From the NCBI RefSeq assembly GCF_000166195.2, contig NZ_CM001403.1:186001-250000 (forward strand): a stretch of DNA of 64,000 bases, given 5' to 3'. A program made the translations under genes and the position numbers. The notes below the pieces were generated by a model that saw only the letters and a list, made by a program, of their open reading frames with translations, was not told where the DNA came from and did no database searches. Positions 10,083 to 18,715 of this stretch are shown piece by piece (positions within the stretch are counted from its first letter, which is position 1; each line of letters starts with the position of its first letter). The stretch comes from Mucilaginibacter paludis DSM 18603. Lineage in GTDB: Bacteria > Bacteroidota > Bacteroidia > Sphingobacteriales > Sphingobacteriaceae.

Positions 10083-11378
10083 TTATTCAAAAAAAGGCAC
10101 TCCCTTAACTGCATATTTTTTTAAGCCTTCCTCATTTATTTCAACACCTATTCCTGGTTTATCGGATACCGTAAGGAAGCCTTTTTCAATAAAAGGTTTA
10201 TCATACGTTACAATCTCCTTCCATTTGGGTTCAGTATCGCTTAAGGTTTGCCATTCTAAGATATGGAAGTTAGGCACCGATGCGCAAACGTGGGCTGTAG
10301 CCATTGCACCAAGGAAGGAACCCACCATGTGCGGGGAAAACGGGACATAATACAGGTTGGCTAAGTTGGCTATGCGTTGCCCTTCGCCAAGGCCGCCGCA
10401 TTTTTGCAGATCGGGCATCACAATATCAATACCGGCCTCACTGAGCAAACGCGTGTAGCCATAAGCTAAGTAAAAATTTTCGCCTGCGCATATAGGTGTG
10501 CTGGTTTCCTGCGTAATGGTTTTGTAAATGTCAATATTATCGGCAGGCACAGGTTCTTCCAGCCACATCAGGTTTAAAGGCTCCATCATTTTTGCCACTT
10601 TACGGCCGGTTGTACCATCGTACCGTCCGTGCATATCCACACAAATATCAATGTGCTGGCCAACTTCTTTGCGTACAGCGGCTATCGCGTTAAACATCCG
10701 TTCCAGTTCGGCATTATTGGCTGTCCAGTTCCAGCGATCATATTTATTGGGGTCCCGGGCATCGTCAATATCAAATTTTACGGCGGTATAGCCCTTGTCA
10801 ACCGCTCCACGGGCAGCTTTGGCATAGTCGTCGGGCACCGGGTTTGTAGCTGTGTATAACTCGGTATCACAATATACACGGCATTTATCCCTGAATTTTC
10901 CGCCTAATAACTGGTATACGGGCAAGCCCAATGCTTTCCCCGTTAAATCCCAAAGGGCGGCTTCAATAGCTGTAAGTACCGCTACAAACATGCCCGACTG
11001 TGCGCCGCCAAAAAAAGCGCCTTTACGCAATTGTTCGGCTAACCTGTTAGGGTTAAGCGGGCTTTGCCCCTTTAGCTGAGCACCTAAACGCTTAACAAGG
11101 TAGTATGTGCCCGAAATAGCGTCAACACCTTCGCCACAGCCCCATATCCCCTGGTTAGTATAAATTTTCACAAACAGGCCGCCGCCCGAATACGCGCATT
11201 TAATATCGGTTATCTTTAAATCCGAAGGTGCAGATGCTTGCGGTGTTCTTTCTTTCGCATCTATTAATCCCTGCCCGTAGGTTTGCAGGTTAAGCATGGG
11301 TGCGGCCATGAGCCCGGCACCCGAGAGAGCCGCTTTTGACAGGAAAGAGCGCCTGTTTTGTTTAGCATAGTTTGACAT
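10083..11378 (-). CDS. Exported enolase-superfamily (mandelate racemase/muconate lactonizing) sugar-acid dehydratase
   Basis: A 431-residue member of the enolase superfamily, MR/MLE branch, probably an acid-sugar dehydratase of galactonate-dehydratase type. Visible residues: K201 with D203/D205 (KFDID), metal ligands D248, E274/E275 and E300 (CAGE), His250 in VDMHGR, and His350 in SPHMVG. His250 and His350 are the expected acid/base pair of the galactonate-dehydratase type. The N-terminus has a twin-arginine signal (RR at 9-10, SFLSKAALSGAGLMAAP), so it is predicted to fold before export. It is the third gene of the minus-strand unit BASS transporter-RraA-dehydratase. Product would be a 2-keto-3-deoxy acid. 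Exact substrate is unknown. Confidence 0.87.
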   Translation of the reverse strand: MSNYAKQNRRSFLSKAALSGAGLMAAPMLNLQTYGQGLIDAKERTPQASAPSDLKITDIKCAYSGGGLFVKIYTNQGIWGCGEGVDAISGTYYLVKRLGAQLKGQSPLNPNRLAEQLRKGAFFGGAQSGMFVAVLTAIEAALWDLTGKALGLPVYQLLGGKFRDKCRVYCDTELYTATNPVPDDYAKAARGAVDKGYTAVKFDIDDARDPNKYDRWNWTANNAELERMFNAIAAVRKEVGQHIDICVDMHGRYDGTTGRKVAKMMEPLNLMWLEEPVPADNIDIYKTITQETSTPICAGENFYLAYGYTRLLSEAGIDIVMPDLQKCGGLGEGQRIANLANLYYVPFSPHMVGSFLGAMATAHVCASVPNFHILEWQTLSDTEPKWKEIVTYDKPFIEKGFLTVSDKPGIGVEINEEGLKKYAVKGVPFFE

Positions 11379-11437
11379 GGGTATTTGTTTAAGTGGTTGA
11401 TAATTCAGTTTATCCCGGCGGTGTATGTGCAGCGCAT

Positions 11438-12385
11438 TTACCAGGTGCGTGTTTTTAATATTTCCTGTATTTGTTCTTTCGGAACAGGCAACTTATCGAT
11501 ATGATCGTTAAGCCATTTAGAAAAATCTTTTTCAATATCGTCAGACCACCGCGCATCAATCTGGCCTGCGGTATAGGTACCTTCCCGTAAACGAAGGTGA
11601 CCGAACATATCCCGCAGGCGCACAATTTCTGAGCTGATCACTACCTTTTCTGCCAGGTGCGGGGGTATGAATATAACGATGCCATCTTCTGCCAAAACCA
11701 CATCGCCCGGCATTACCGTAACCTTGCGGATCCGGGTAGGCTGATTGATACCCATAATCATGGTATTCAAATCACCAGGCGGATTATGATACGATGGGTC
11801 GTAACTGGTTATGTAGGATGTAAAGCCTCCTATCTCTTTTAAACCGCGTAAATCTCTTACCGCCCCGTCGTAAATTATCCCGTTACCGGTTTTGGCGTAA
11901 ATAGCATTGCCTACGTTATCGCCAATGGTTGGGCCGTTGGTATGTGCGCCAAATTGGTCGGCCACGTAAACGTCACCTTTTATTAAAATATCAACCGGCC
12001 AGGTGTTCTGCCCTTTTTTGCCCTGGCGTTTCCCCCGGTCGTCAATGGCCTGCCATACATCCTTGCGGGCAGGCATAAAGGTTGCGGTTACGGCCCTGCC
12101 TACCAGCACACTGTCGGGGTTAATTTGTATAGGCCAATCTTCGGCAATCTGGTAGCTATAGCCTTCGTTTTTTAAAACGGCCCATGCCTCTTCAATACTC
12201 ACCAGCTTCATCCGTTTAATGATACCGTCCGGTACTTTTGGCCTGCCATCGGTATAACGTTCCCCTTTCCAAAGCGGCGTTAAAAAAATGAGTTCGTCCT
12301 TTGCTATTTGCTGGGCTTTGCCGCACAGCGGTGCCATAGCTAAACATAGCAATACACATAAATTAGCTGCATAAAATCGTTTCAT
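11438..12385 (-). CDS. RraA-like aldolase/decarboxylase-fold protein with signal peptide
   Basis: A 315-residue RraA-fold protein. The family includes 4-hydroxy-4-methyl-2-oxoglutarate aldolase and oxaloacetate decarboxylase, which cleave pyruvate-type enolates using a divalent metal. The core motif is present: GDNVGNAIYAKTG (155-167) and DGAVRD (173-178), with R177/D178 as substrate and metal-binding residues, then GDVVLAEDGIVIFIPP. It is longer than the usual 160-220 residues because of an N-terminal extension and a Sec signal peptide (to about 25, ...CGKAQ). It sits 59 bp upstream of the enolase-family dehydratase, whose keto-deoxy-acid product it could cleave to pyruvate plus an aldehyde. 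That coupling is inference; both proteins carry export signals. Confidence 0.85.
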   Translation of the reverse strand: MKRFYAANLCVLLCLAMAPLCGKAQQIAKDELIFLTPLWKGERYTDGRPKVPDGIIKRMKLVSIEEAWAVLKNEGYSYQIAEDWPIQINPDSVLVGRAVTATFMPARKDVWQAIDDRGKRQGKKGQNTWPVDILIKGDVYVADQFGAHTNGPTIGDNVGNAIYAKTGNGIIYDGAVRDLRGLKEIGGFTSYITSYDPSYHNPPGDLNTMIMGINQPTRIRKVTVMPGDVVLAEDGIVIFIPPHLAEKVVISSEIVRLRDMFGHLRLREGTYTAGQIDARWSDDIEKDFSKWLNDHIDKLPVPKEQIQEILKTRTW

Positions 12386-12423
12386 ATCAATATGCTTAAT
12401 TGGTTATCAAAATATAAAATAAG

Positions 12424-13545
12424 CTAAGTAAGCGCCGTCGCTTCCTTTGGTTCATTCTTTACATCCTCCGGCGGCAATTTGCCATGCCACCAGGTAGCCA
12501 GCGACGAGCCTGATATATTCATTAAAGGGCCAAATATTGCCGGCGCTAAGCCAATGGTCGACATTCCGCCCATCAGTAAAGCCAGGCCCGAGGCCAAACC
12601 GGCATTTTGCATCCCCACCTCGAGCGATATGGTGCGACAATCTTTTTCTTTAACACCCAGCAAACGGCTTATCCAATACCCTAAAGTATAACCAGCCAGG
12701 TTATGGATAAGTACCGCCAAAACCAGCAATGCGCCCACTTTAATCAGGCTCTCCCTGCCCGCCGCGGTTATAACCATTAAAATAAGGGCTATCCCAACCA
12801 TTGATATGGCAGGCAAAATCTTATCTATCCATTTAATTTTGCCTTTCACCAGAAAGTGAAACAGCAACCCGGCTACTATTGGAATGATAACTACCTTGGT
12901 GGTATCCCAGGCCATATCCCAAAAATGCACGGTAACATATCTGCCGGCCAGCAACTGCATCAATAAAGGCGTTAACAGGGGCGAAAGCAAGGTTGAAAGT
13001 GTGGTAATGGCTACTGATAAAGCTAAGTTTGCCCTTGCCAGGTAAGCCATTACGTTTGATGCCAGGCCGCTCGGGCAGCAACCGATCAGGATGATGCCGG
13101 CGGCAATTTCCTTAGGGAAATTAAACAGGCTTACCAGGGTAAAACCTACTAAGGGCATTATGGCATAGTGGCAAATGGTACCTATCAGGATAGTCTTTGG
13201 TTTTTTTGCTACGGTTATCAGTTCGGTTAAGCTGAGCTCGCTCCCCATGCCGAACATGATGAATTGCAACAGCGGGATAATAAGCTTAGAGAGCTTAAAA
13301 TTGCCTAACTGTACAAAATGCGCAGGGTAATACATGGCGAAACTTACGGCTGCAAAGATGACGACGGTAAATGAGAAGCCTTTTAAAAGATTGTTATTAC
13401 GGAATGCCATGGCCAGCGCTATAAAAAACAACGTGAGCGGCCATCCCGCCAGCGAATGCCGCCCAGCCAACACGGCGGCAATAAACAAAAGCAGGAACAC
13501 AATTGCAAAAGAATAGCTGACGAGTTTTAAATCAGCTCTTTTCAT
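12424..13545 (-). CDS. Bile acid:Na+ symporter (BASS/SBF) family transporter
   Basis: A 373-residue inner-membrane carrier with about ten hydrophobic helices. The SBF signature is visible at 155-170 (GCCPSGLASNVMAYLA), with the second crossover motif EVGMQNAGLASGLALL near 310. Family members co-transport organic anions with sodium. In bacteria many move small keto- or hydroxy-acids rather than bile salts. It is the first gene of the unit that continues into the RraA-like protein (38 bp gap) and the enolase-superfamily dehydratase, so it probably carries the acid made or used by them. Its promoter candidate lies at 13904-13911 with the 27-bp motif upstream. Substrate is inferred. Confidence 0.9.
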   Translation of the reverse strand: MKRADLKLVSYSFAIVFLLLFIAAVLAGRHSLAGWPLTLFFIALAMAFRNNNLLKGFSFTVVIFAAVSFAMYYPAHFVQLGNFKLSKLIIPLLQFIMFGMGSELSLTELITVAKKPKTILIGTICHYAIMPLVGFTLVSLFNFPKEIAAGIILIGCCPSGLASNVMAYLARANLALSVAITTLSTLLSPLLTPLLMQLLAGRYVTVHFWDMAWDTTKVVIIPIVAGLLFHFLVKGKIKWIDKILPAISMVGIALILMVITAAGRESLIKVGALLVLAVLIHNLAGYTLGYWISRLLGVKEKDCRTISLEVGMQNAGLASGLALLMGGMSTIGLAPAIFGPLMNISGSSLATWWHGKLPPEDVKNEPKEATALT

Positions 13546-14188
13546 CGCTGTAAATTATTGCCCGGCGCCATCATGCGCTCACAGCGTATTCGGTTATTGA
13601 TTTGTTTGGCGTTAAATCCGCTTTGCTGCCAATTTAAAACCCCAAACTGGCTATCCATCACATTTGGACTTAGTGTGTTGCTTAGGCGTTGAGCGCTAAT
13701 AAACAATTTCTGGGTACGACAAATAATGTCACCGTTTATCATAGGTAATTTTGTATTGATCAGGTTAAAAAAAAGGTGCCAGTGCAATCAATTTAAAACT
13801 GTTAATCAAACAGTCATATCACTACACTTCGATAAGCAAAAATTGGCTATATTAAGATACGATGGAGAAAAGCAAGTAGTAACAGCTACCCCAGCGATCT
13901 GATCAAAAGTATGGAATAGTTTAAGCCCCGGAATTTATTATCAAAGCAATTTTTTGTAATATATTAACAAGCCTCATTTCACACATCCGCATCGCTTTTC
14001 TTTGATTATCACATCATAAATAATTAACAATCAAATACTTAATTTATTTTAAGTGTAAAAAATACACCTTGTTTTACTGATACAAAAATCCAATTCCAAT
14101 AAAACTTACGACAATAAAAACAAAACCACTTATCAAAATATCAGCTATATTGTATAAATTCATGCTGTAATTTAACCAATTATAAACC
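13546..14188. other. Divergent intergenic region, BASS transporter / AraC regulator
   Basis: 643 bp with no credible gene. A short minus-strand frame at 13542-13787 lacks protein-like composition. The region holds the second promoter module (13904-13970). It is strongly A/T-rich from 13930 to 14188, as expected for regulatory DNA between divergent genes. Confidence 0.55.
13904..13970 (-). promoter_or_regulatory. Shared 27-bp motif plus -7 element, BASS-operon promoter
   Basis: Copy 2 of the motif (13944-13970). On the plus strand it reads AAGCA, six A/T bases, then TGTAATATATTAACAA. The minus-strand -7 element TACTTTTG (13911 to 13904) is a full match to TAnnTTTG, exactly 32 bp away. It reads toward the BASS transporter with a leader of about 350 nt. 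The other side faces the AraC-family gene. Confidence 0.68.
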
Positions 14189-15079
14189 ATGAAGGCTACA
14201 TTAAAAAAGGCAACCCCTAATCCGGAGCACTCTTTTAATATACATAAAGATATAGGCCATGCTATGGCAAGTGCATGGCATTATCACCCGGAGTGCGAAC
14301 TGTTGGTACTTAAACGAACGTACGGTACCTGCCTGATAGGCGATCACGTAGGGCCGTTTAAAAATGGCGATGTATTTTTATTTGGCTCAAACCTGCCTCA
14401 TACATTCAGAGGCGAAAAAAAATACCTGGAACGGGATGATGAAAAAATTGGGGAAACGATAGTGATCCTTTTTCAAAATAATATTTGGGGAGATGCTTTC
14501 TTAAACCTTCCCGAAATTAGTCCGATTGTTAAGCTGCTCAACACAAGCAAGTTGGGCTTGCGATTAAAAGGCGCAACCAGACGAAAAGTGGCTAAAATAG
14601 CGGAAGAAATGCTTACCGATTCTCCTTCAAGAAAGCTGATCAACTTATTATCGGCCCTGGAGTTGATAGCTTCCTCAAAAGAATATGAGTTGATATCATC
14701 CAGTGGTTTTAACCCCGAAGTAAACCGTGTTGACCAAAGCCGCATCAATACCATATTTGAGTACACTTTTAATAATTACCACCGAAAGGTAGCATTAGAG
14801 GATGTGGCCAGCATTATCAATATGGGAAAACACTCTTTTTGCAGGTACTTTAAATCAAAAACAAAGAAAACCTATATCCAGTTCTTAATGGAAGTGCGGA
14901 TAGGGCACGCCTGCCGGTTGTTGGTGGAAGAAGAGTACAATATGGCCGAGATTGGCTACGCCTGCGGCTATAACAACATCTCTCATTTCTATCATCAGTT
15001 TAAAGCACTCACCAAAAAAAATCCGTTGGATTACCGGCAGCATTACCTCAAAACAGAAGCAATGAGGTTAGCTGTATAA
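14189..15079 (+). CDS. AraC-family transcriptional regulator with cupin sensor domain
   Basis: A 296-residue regulator. The N-terminal cupin-like sensor (about 15-90) shows WHYHPECELLVL and GDVFLFGSNLPHTF. The C-terminal pair of helix-turn-helix motifs (about 185-290) includes LEDVASIINMGKHSFCRYFKSKTKKTYIQF and IGYACGYNNISHFYHQFKALTKKNPLDYR, the AraC signature. It lies centrally between the sugar-acid transcription units and is the only regulator within the island. It is thus the prime candidate to bind the 27-bp motif and sense a sugar or sugar acid, which is inference. Confidence 0.92.
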   Translation: MKATLKKATPNPEHSFNIHKDIGHAMASAWHYHPECELLVLKRTYGTCLIGDHVGPFKNGDVFLFGSNLPHTFRGEKKYLERDDEKIGETIVILFQNNIWGDAFLNLPEISPIVKLLNTSKLGLRLKGATRRKVAKIAEEMLTDSPSRKLINLLSALELIASSKEYELISSSGFNPEVNRVDQSRINTIFEYTFNNYHRKVALEDVASIINMGKHSFCRYFKSKTKKTYIQFLMEVRIGHACRLLVEEEYNMAEIGYACGYNNISHFYHQFKALTKKNPLDYRQHYLKTEAMRLAV

Positions 15080-15140
15080 ACGATAAAAAATATGTATGGT
15101 TAATTAAAATGGGCGGGGTTCTACTCCATTTTCAAGCTGA

Positions 15141-16019
15141 TTACTTTTTAACTTCTGTTGCTGATTTAAAGTAGTTATTATCTACTATCCAATCGGTTAA
15201 ACGTTGAGGCCAGGCTTTCAAGGATTGATAAGGCGACCGGTACCCCATGTTGAAAGCGTGGTTACCCTTTGCATAAATATGGGCTTCTACCGATGCTCCA
15301 GCTTTGCGATAGGCTTGCAAAAGTGCAATAATAGGCGGCGAGCAGCAAACATCTTCATTGGCAGCCACTAAAAACACCGGTGGTGCATCTGGCAGAACCT
15401 CTTTGGGCACACCTAATGGCCCCGGGTATACTAATATTACAAAATTGGGCTTTGCACTAAGCCGTTTAATGGCATCCGTGGCGCGCAAATCTCCATCGCC
15501 TGGTGCATAGGCCATCATATTAACAACTTCTCCGCCCGCAGAAAAACCCATAATACCTATCCGGTTGGCATCAATGCCCCATTGCGCAGCATTCTTGCGC
15601 ACAAGCCGCATGGCCCTGTTGGCATCCTGCGGGGCATGTACGGTAATTTTGTAGGGCGACATTGTATCGCGCGCTAACCTGTATTTTAAAACAATAGCTG
15701 CAATACCCAGGCTGTTGAAATACCTGGCGGGCTCCCTGCCTTCGGAGTTTATAACCAACATGCGATGACCGCCTCCCGGGCAAATCACAACAGCCATACC
15801 CGTAGCTTTTTCTTTTGGGGGCAGATACACTGTGATGGACGGATTATGTACATCGCTAATGTATTTATCGCCTTTTTCCGGTTCGTTTCTGCGGCTCTCA
15901 AACCCAGGAGCGCCATTGTCCCATAATTTCATAGTTATCGAATCGCCCTGCCCAAATGCGAGTAGTGGGTGTAAAAGGGTTATAATGATACTCAATTTCA
16001 ACAACAATTCAGCTCTCAT
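15141..16019 (-). CDS. Exported alpha/beta-hydrolase esterase (acetylxylan/feruloyl esterase-like)
   Basis: A 292-residue alpha/beta hydrolase with a Sec signal peptide (to about 24, ...LLAFGQ). The oxyanion-hole motif PGGGH is at 81-85, the nucleophile elbow GFSAGG gives Ser160, and a late Asp (AANEDVCC) and His (KGNHAFNMGY) complete the triad. This layout matches bacterial carbohydrate esterases of the BD-FAE type that remove acetyl or feruloyl groups from xylan. In this island it would deacylate oligosaccharides in the periplasm or at the surface. A general lipase-like esterase cannot be excluded. It has its own promoter with the 27-bp motif and lies divergent to the pentonate operon. Confidence 0.83.
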   Translation of the reverse strand: MRAELLLKLSIIITLLHPLLAFGQGDSITMKLWDNGAPGFESRRNEPEKGDKYISDVHNPSITVYLPPKEKATGMAVVICPGGGHRMLVINSEGREPARYFNSLGIAAIVLKYRLARDTMSPYKITVHAPQDANRAMRLVRKNAAQWGIDANRIGIMGFSAGGEVVNMMAYAPGDGDLRATDAIKRLSAKPNFVILVYPGPLGVPKEVLPDAPPVFLVAANEDVCCSPPIIALLQAYRKAGASVEAHIYAKGNHAFNMGYRSPYQSLKAWPQRLTDWIVDNNYFKSATEVKK

Positions 16020-16089
16020 TTTTAATTATTGGTTTTAGGTTTATATTGTGCAGTAAAACACAGTCGCAGGCATTATCTTACCTCTTGCT

Positions 16090-16156
16090 CAAACCTAAAA
16101 TTTTAATAAAGGGGCTTATTTTATTATTGAAGCATTTTTTTGTAGTATATTAACAA
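16090..16156 (-). promoter_or_regulatory. Shared 27-bp motif plus -7 element, esterase promoter
   Basis: Copy 3 of the motif (16130-16156). On the plus strand it reads AAGCA, six T, then TGTAGTATATTAACAA. The minus-strand -7 element TAGGTTTG (16097 to 16090) is a full match to TAnnTTTG at the same 32-bp spacing. It gives an esterase leader of about 65 nt. The motif also sits 4 bp upstream of the -33 element of the divergent pentonate operon, so one bound protein could act on both. Confidence 0.68.
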
Positions 16157-16160
16157 TATG

Positions 16161-16190
16161 TTGTAAATACCGCTTTAAAAGGCATATTTG
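16161..16190 (+). promoter_or_regulatory. Candidate promoter of the pentonate operon
   Basis: TTG at 16161-16163, a 19-base spacer and CATATTTG at 16183-16190, one mismatch from the Bacteroidota consensus TTG-N17-23-TAnnTTTG. It begins 4 bp after the 27-bp motif and lies about 75 bp before the first start codon. Confidence 0.5.
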
Positions 16191-16266
16191 CCTATCGTTT
16201 TCAATAAGCCGGGTTCTGATATAAACCAATAAACCATATATTCACCCCGACTTAAGCTTACCAATT

Positions 16267-17109
16267 ATGATGAAAATTTACAACACCAGGCAGGGTATTA
16301 TTATTAGCCGTAATGACCAATATTTTTTAAGTGAAGAGAAAAGCTGGAACATTTTTGTGAACCGGGTTAATCTTTTTGAAGTTGTGAGCAATGAATTGAA
16401 ACAGCTAAACGCCGATGATCAATTAAAAGAAGTGGTCGCTTCGGATCTGTTAGCGCCTATAGACCACCAGGAAGTTTGGGCCTCTGGAGTAACTTACTTT
16501 CGAAGCCGCGAGGCTCGGATAGAGGAATCAAAAGACGCTAAAGGCGGCGATTTTTACACCCGGGTTTACGATGCCGAAAGGCCCGAGCTTTTTTTTAAAG
16601 CGCCCGCCTATCGTACGGTTGGGCCTGGTGATGAAGTCCGCATCCGTAAAGACTCCAAATGGAACGTCCCTGAACCAGAATTAACTTTGTTTATTTGTTC
16701 GGCGGGCACTATAGAAGGCTACACCATAGGCAACGATATGTCGTCGAGGGATATTGAAGGCGAAAACCCGCTTTACCTGCCCCAAGCCAAATCATACAAT
16801 GGTGCAGCTGCCCTTGGCCCCTGCCTGTTGGTACCGGAAGGCCCTATCAACCCGGATACCAATATCAGTATCGAAATCATACGAGATTCGGCCATCGCAT
16901 TCAGCGACCAGATCTCAATCAACCAGATGAGGCGTAAACATACCGACTTGGTCGATTACCTATTCAGAGAACTTGATTTCCCCTTTGGCGCTTTTTTAAT
17001 GACGGGTACGGGTATAATCCCTTCCGACGATTTTACGCTGCGTGGCGGCGATATAGTCAAAATCACTATTGATGAGATTGGAACATTAACAAACACAGTT
17101 GCGATATGA
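16267..17109 (+). CDS. FAH-family 2-keto-3-deoxy-pentonate dehydratase (XylX-like)
   Basis: A 280-residue fumarylacetoacetate-hydrolase-fold protein. Metal ligands E136 and E138 (PEPELTLF) and D157 (GNDMSSRD) are visible, plus K175 in the [17 protein letters not shown] segment. Gene order with the next two enzymes mirrors the Caulobacter xylX-xylA-xylD set, where XylX, an FAH-fold enzyme, dehydrates 2-keto-3-deoxyxylonate to 2-oxoglutarate semialdehyde. That role is assigned by family plus context. A hydrolase acting on a diketo acid is the main alternative. It overlaps the dehydrogenase gene by 4 bp (ATGA), indicating translational coupling. Confidence 0.85.
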   Translation: MMKIYNTRQGIIISRNDQYFLSEEKSWNIFVNRVNLFEVVSNELKQLNADDQLKEVVASDLLAPIDHQEVWASGVTYFRSREARIEESKDAKGGDFYTRVYDAERPELFFKAPAYRTVGPGDEVRIRKDSKWNVPEPELTLFICSAGTIEGYTIGNDMSSRDIEGENPLYLPQAKSYNGAAALGPCLLVPEGPINPDTNISIEIIRDSAIAFSDQISINQMRRKHTDLVDYLFRELDFPFGAFLMTGTGIIPSDDFTLRGGDIVKITIDEIGTLTNTVAI

Positions 17110-18686
17110 TAAGTGGAGAACATATTATCGGCTTTGTAGCTTCGGCCGAAGGAGGCGACATCATGACCTCAATAAACCCGGCAAATGGCGAAAAAATAGC
17201 AGAATTTATTGTGGCAACCCCAGCCGAGGTTGATAGAGCTCTTGAAAAAGCAGCTGCCGCCTTCCAGGTGTACCGGAAAAAATCAGGAATCGAAAAGGCA
17301 GAATATTTAGAGGCCATAGCTGATGAAATTATGGACTTAGGAGATGAGCTGATTACTATATGTTGCGCTGAATCGTCTTTGCCGAAAGGCCGTATAGAAG
17401 GTGAACGCGGAAGAACTACAGGCCAGCTCAAATTGTTTGCCAATTTATTGAGGGAAGGTTCCTGGCTTGACGCGCGAATTGAAACGGCCAATCCAGAACG
17501 TTTGCCGCTGCCAAAGCCAGATATCCGTTATATACAGATACCCCTTGGCCCGGTGGTGGTTTTTGGGGCGAGTAATTTCCCGCTGGCATTTTCTGTGGCC
17601 GGGGGCGATACCGCTTCGGCATTTGCGGCAGGTTGCAGTGTGGTTGTAAAGGCTCATCCCGCCCACCCGGCAACCAGCTGGCTCATAGGTAAGGCCATTC
17701 AAAAAGCGGCCCGTTCAACCGGTATGCCGGATGGGGTTTTCTCCCTGTTATTTGGCGACGGGCCAATTTTAGGATCACAGTTGGTTAAGCACCCCAATGT
17801 GAAGGCGGTTGCTTTTACCGGATCATTCGGTGCAGGTAAGGCGATCTATGACCTTGCGGTACGCAGAGAAGTACCGATACCTGTTTATGCCGAAATGGGC
17901 AGTACTAACCCTGTGTTTGTGCTACCGCAAGCTTTACAAAACCACACCGAGTTGTTGGCCAAAGGGTTTTCTGCATCGGTAACCTTAGGCGTGGGGCAGT
18001 TTTGCACCAATCCGGGGATGCTTATTTACGAAAACTCAGAAAGTGCCGGAATTTTTAACAGCAAGCTGGAAGAAGAGTTTACGCAAACTTCGGGCGGCGT
18101 TATGCTGGCTGCTAATATCTATCAATCTTACAATGCCGGTGTTGCTAAACATGCCGCCACTGATGGTGTAGAAACACTGGCGAAGGGGAATCATACAGAT
18201 AGCCATAATACAGCCTCTCCCATACTTTTCAAAATAAAAAGTGATGCCTTAAAAGCCCAGCCTCATTTGTCCGAGGAGGTATTTGGGCCAACCAGCATGG
18301 TGGTAGAAGCAACGTCCAGGCAAGATATACTGGATATAGCCCGAAACCTTAGCGGCCACCTAACAGCCACCGTACATGGCACCGATGCTGATCTAATTGA
18401 ATACCAGGATCTGCTGGATATTTTAGAACAGAAAGCTGGCAGGCTCCTTATTAACGGTTACCCTACAGGGGTTGAAGTGTGCAGTGCCATGGTTCATGGC
18501 GGCCCTTTCCCGGCTACAACCGATTCCAGGAGCACATCGGTGGGCACAGCGGCCATCAACAGGTTTACAAGGCCGGTATGTTACCAGAACATGCCGCAGG
18601 CATTGCTTGCCGACGAATTAAAAAACACCAATCCATTAGGCATCTGGCGGTTAGTTAACGGCCTTTTAAGCAAAGACGAGATATAA
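17106..18686 (+). CDS. 2-oxoglutarate semialdehyde dehydrogenase (NADP-type aldehyde dehydrogenase)
   Basis: A 526-residue aldehyde dehydrogenase. Visible elements: the oxyanion Asn157 in GASNFP, the cofactor loop FTGS (237-240), catalytic Glu263 in YAEMGSTNP and catalytic Cys300 in [10 protein letters not shown]. Length and the [16 protein letters not shown] forms fit the 2-oxoglutarate (ketoglutaric) semialdehyde dehydrogenase group, the XylA step of the Weimberg pathway. Product would be 2-oxoglutarate, entering the TCA cycle. It is translationally coupled to the preceding FAH-fold gene and followed 29 bp later by the sugar-acid dehydratase. The neighbours make this specificity much more likely than a general aldehyde dehydrogenase. 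Confidence 0.9.
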   Translation: MISGEHIIGFVASAEGGDIMTSINPANGEKIAEFIVATPAEVDRALEKAAAAFQVYRKKSGIEKAEYLEAIADEIMDLGDELITICCAESSLPKGRIEGERGRTTGQLKLFANLLREGSWLDARIETANPERLPLPKPDIRYIQIPLGPVVVFGASNFPLAFSVAGGDTASAFAAGCSVVVKAHPAHPATSWLIGKAIQKAARSTGMPDGVFSLLFGDGPILGSQLVKHPNVKAVAFTGSFGAGKAIYDLAVRREVPIPVYAEMGSTNPVFVLPQALQNHTELLAKGFSASVTLGVGQFCTNPGMLIYENSESAGIFNSKLEEEFTQTSGGVMLAANIYQSYNAGVAKHAATDGVETLAKGNHTDSHNTASPILFKIKSDALKAQPHLSEEVFGPTSMVVEATSRQDILDIARNLSGHLTATVHGTDADLIEYQDLLDILEQKAGRLLINGYPTGVEVCSAMVHGGPFPATTDSRSTSVGTAAINRFTRPVCYQNMPQALLADELKNTNPLGIWRLVNGLLSKDEI

Positions 18687-18715
18687 ATTATAAACTTAAA
18701 ATATAACAGGTAGAT

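Noticed and set aside
9844..10350. 168-codon plus-strand frame near the dehydratase 3' end
   Set aside because: Half is antisense to the dehydratase gene and the rest is rich in Ser/Pro/Tyr without regular structure, start signal or family likeness.
13542..13787. 81-codon minus-strand frame upstream of the BASS transporter
   Set aside because: Non-protein-like composition; it lies in the long leader between the promoter module and the transporter start.
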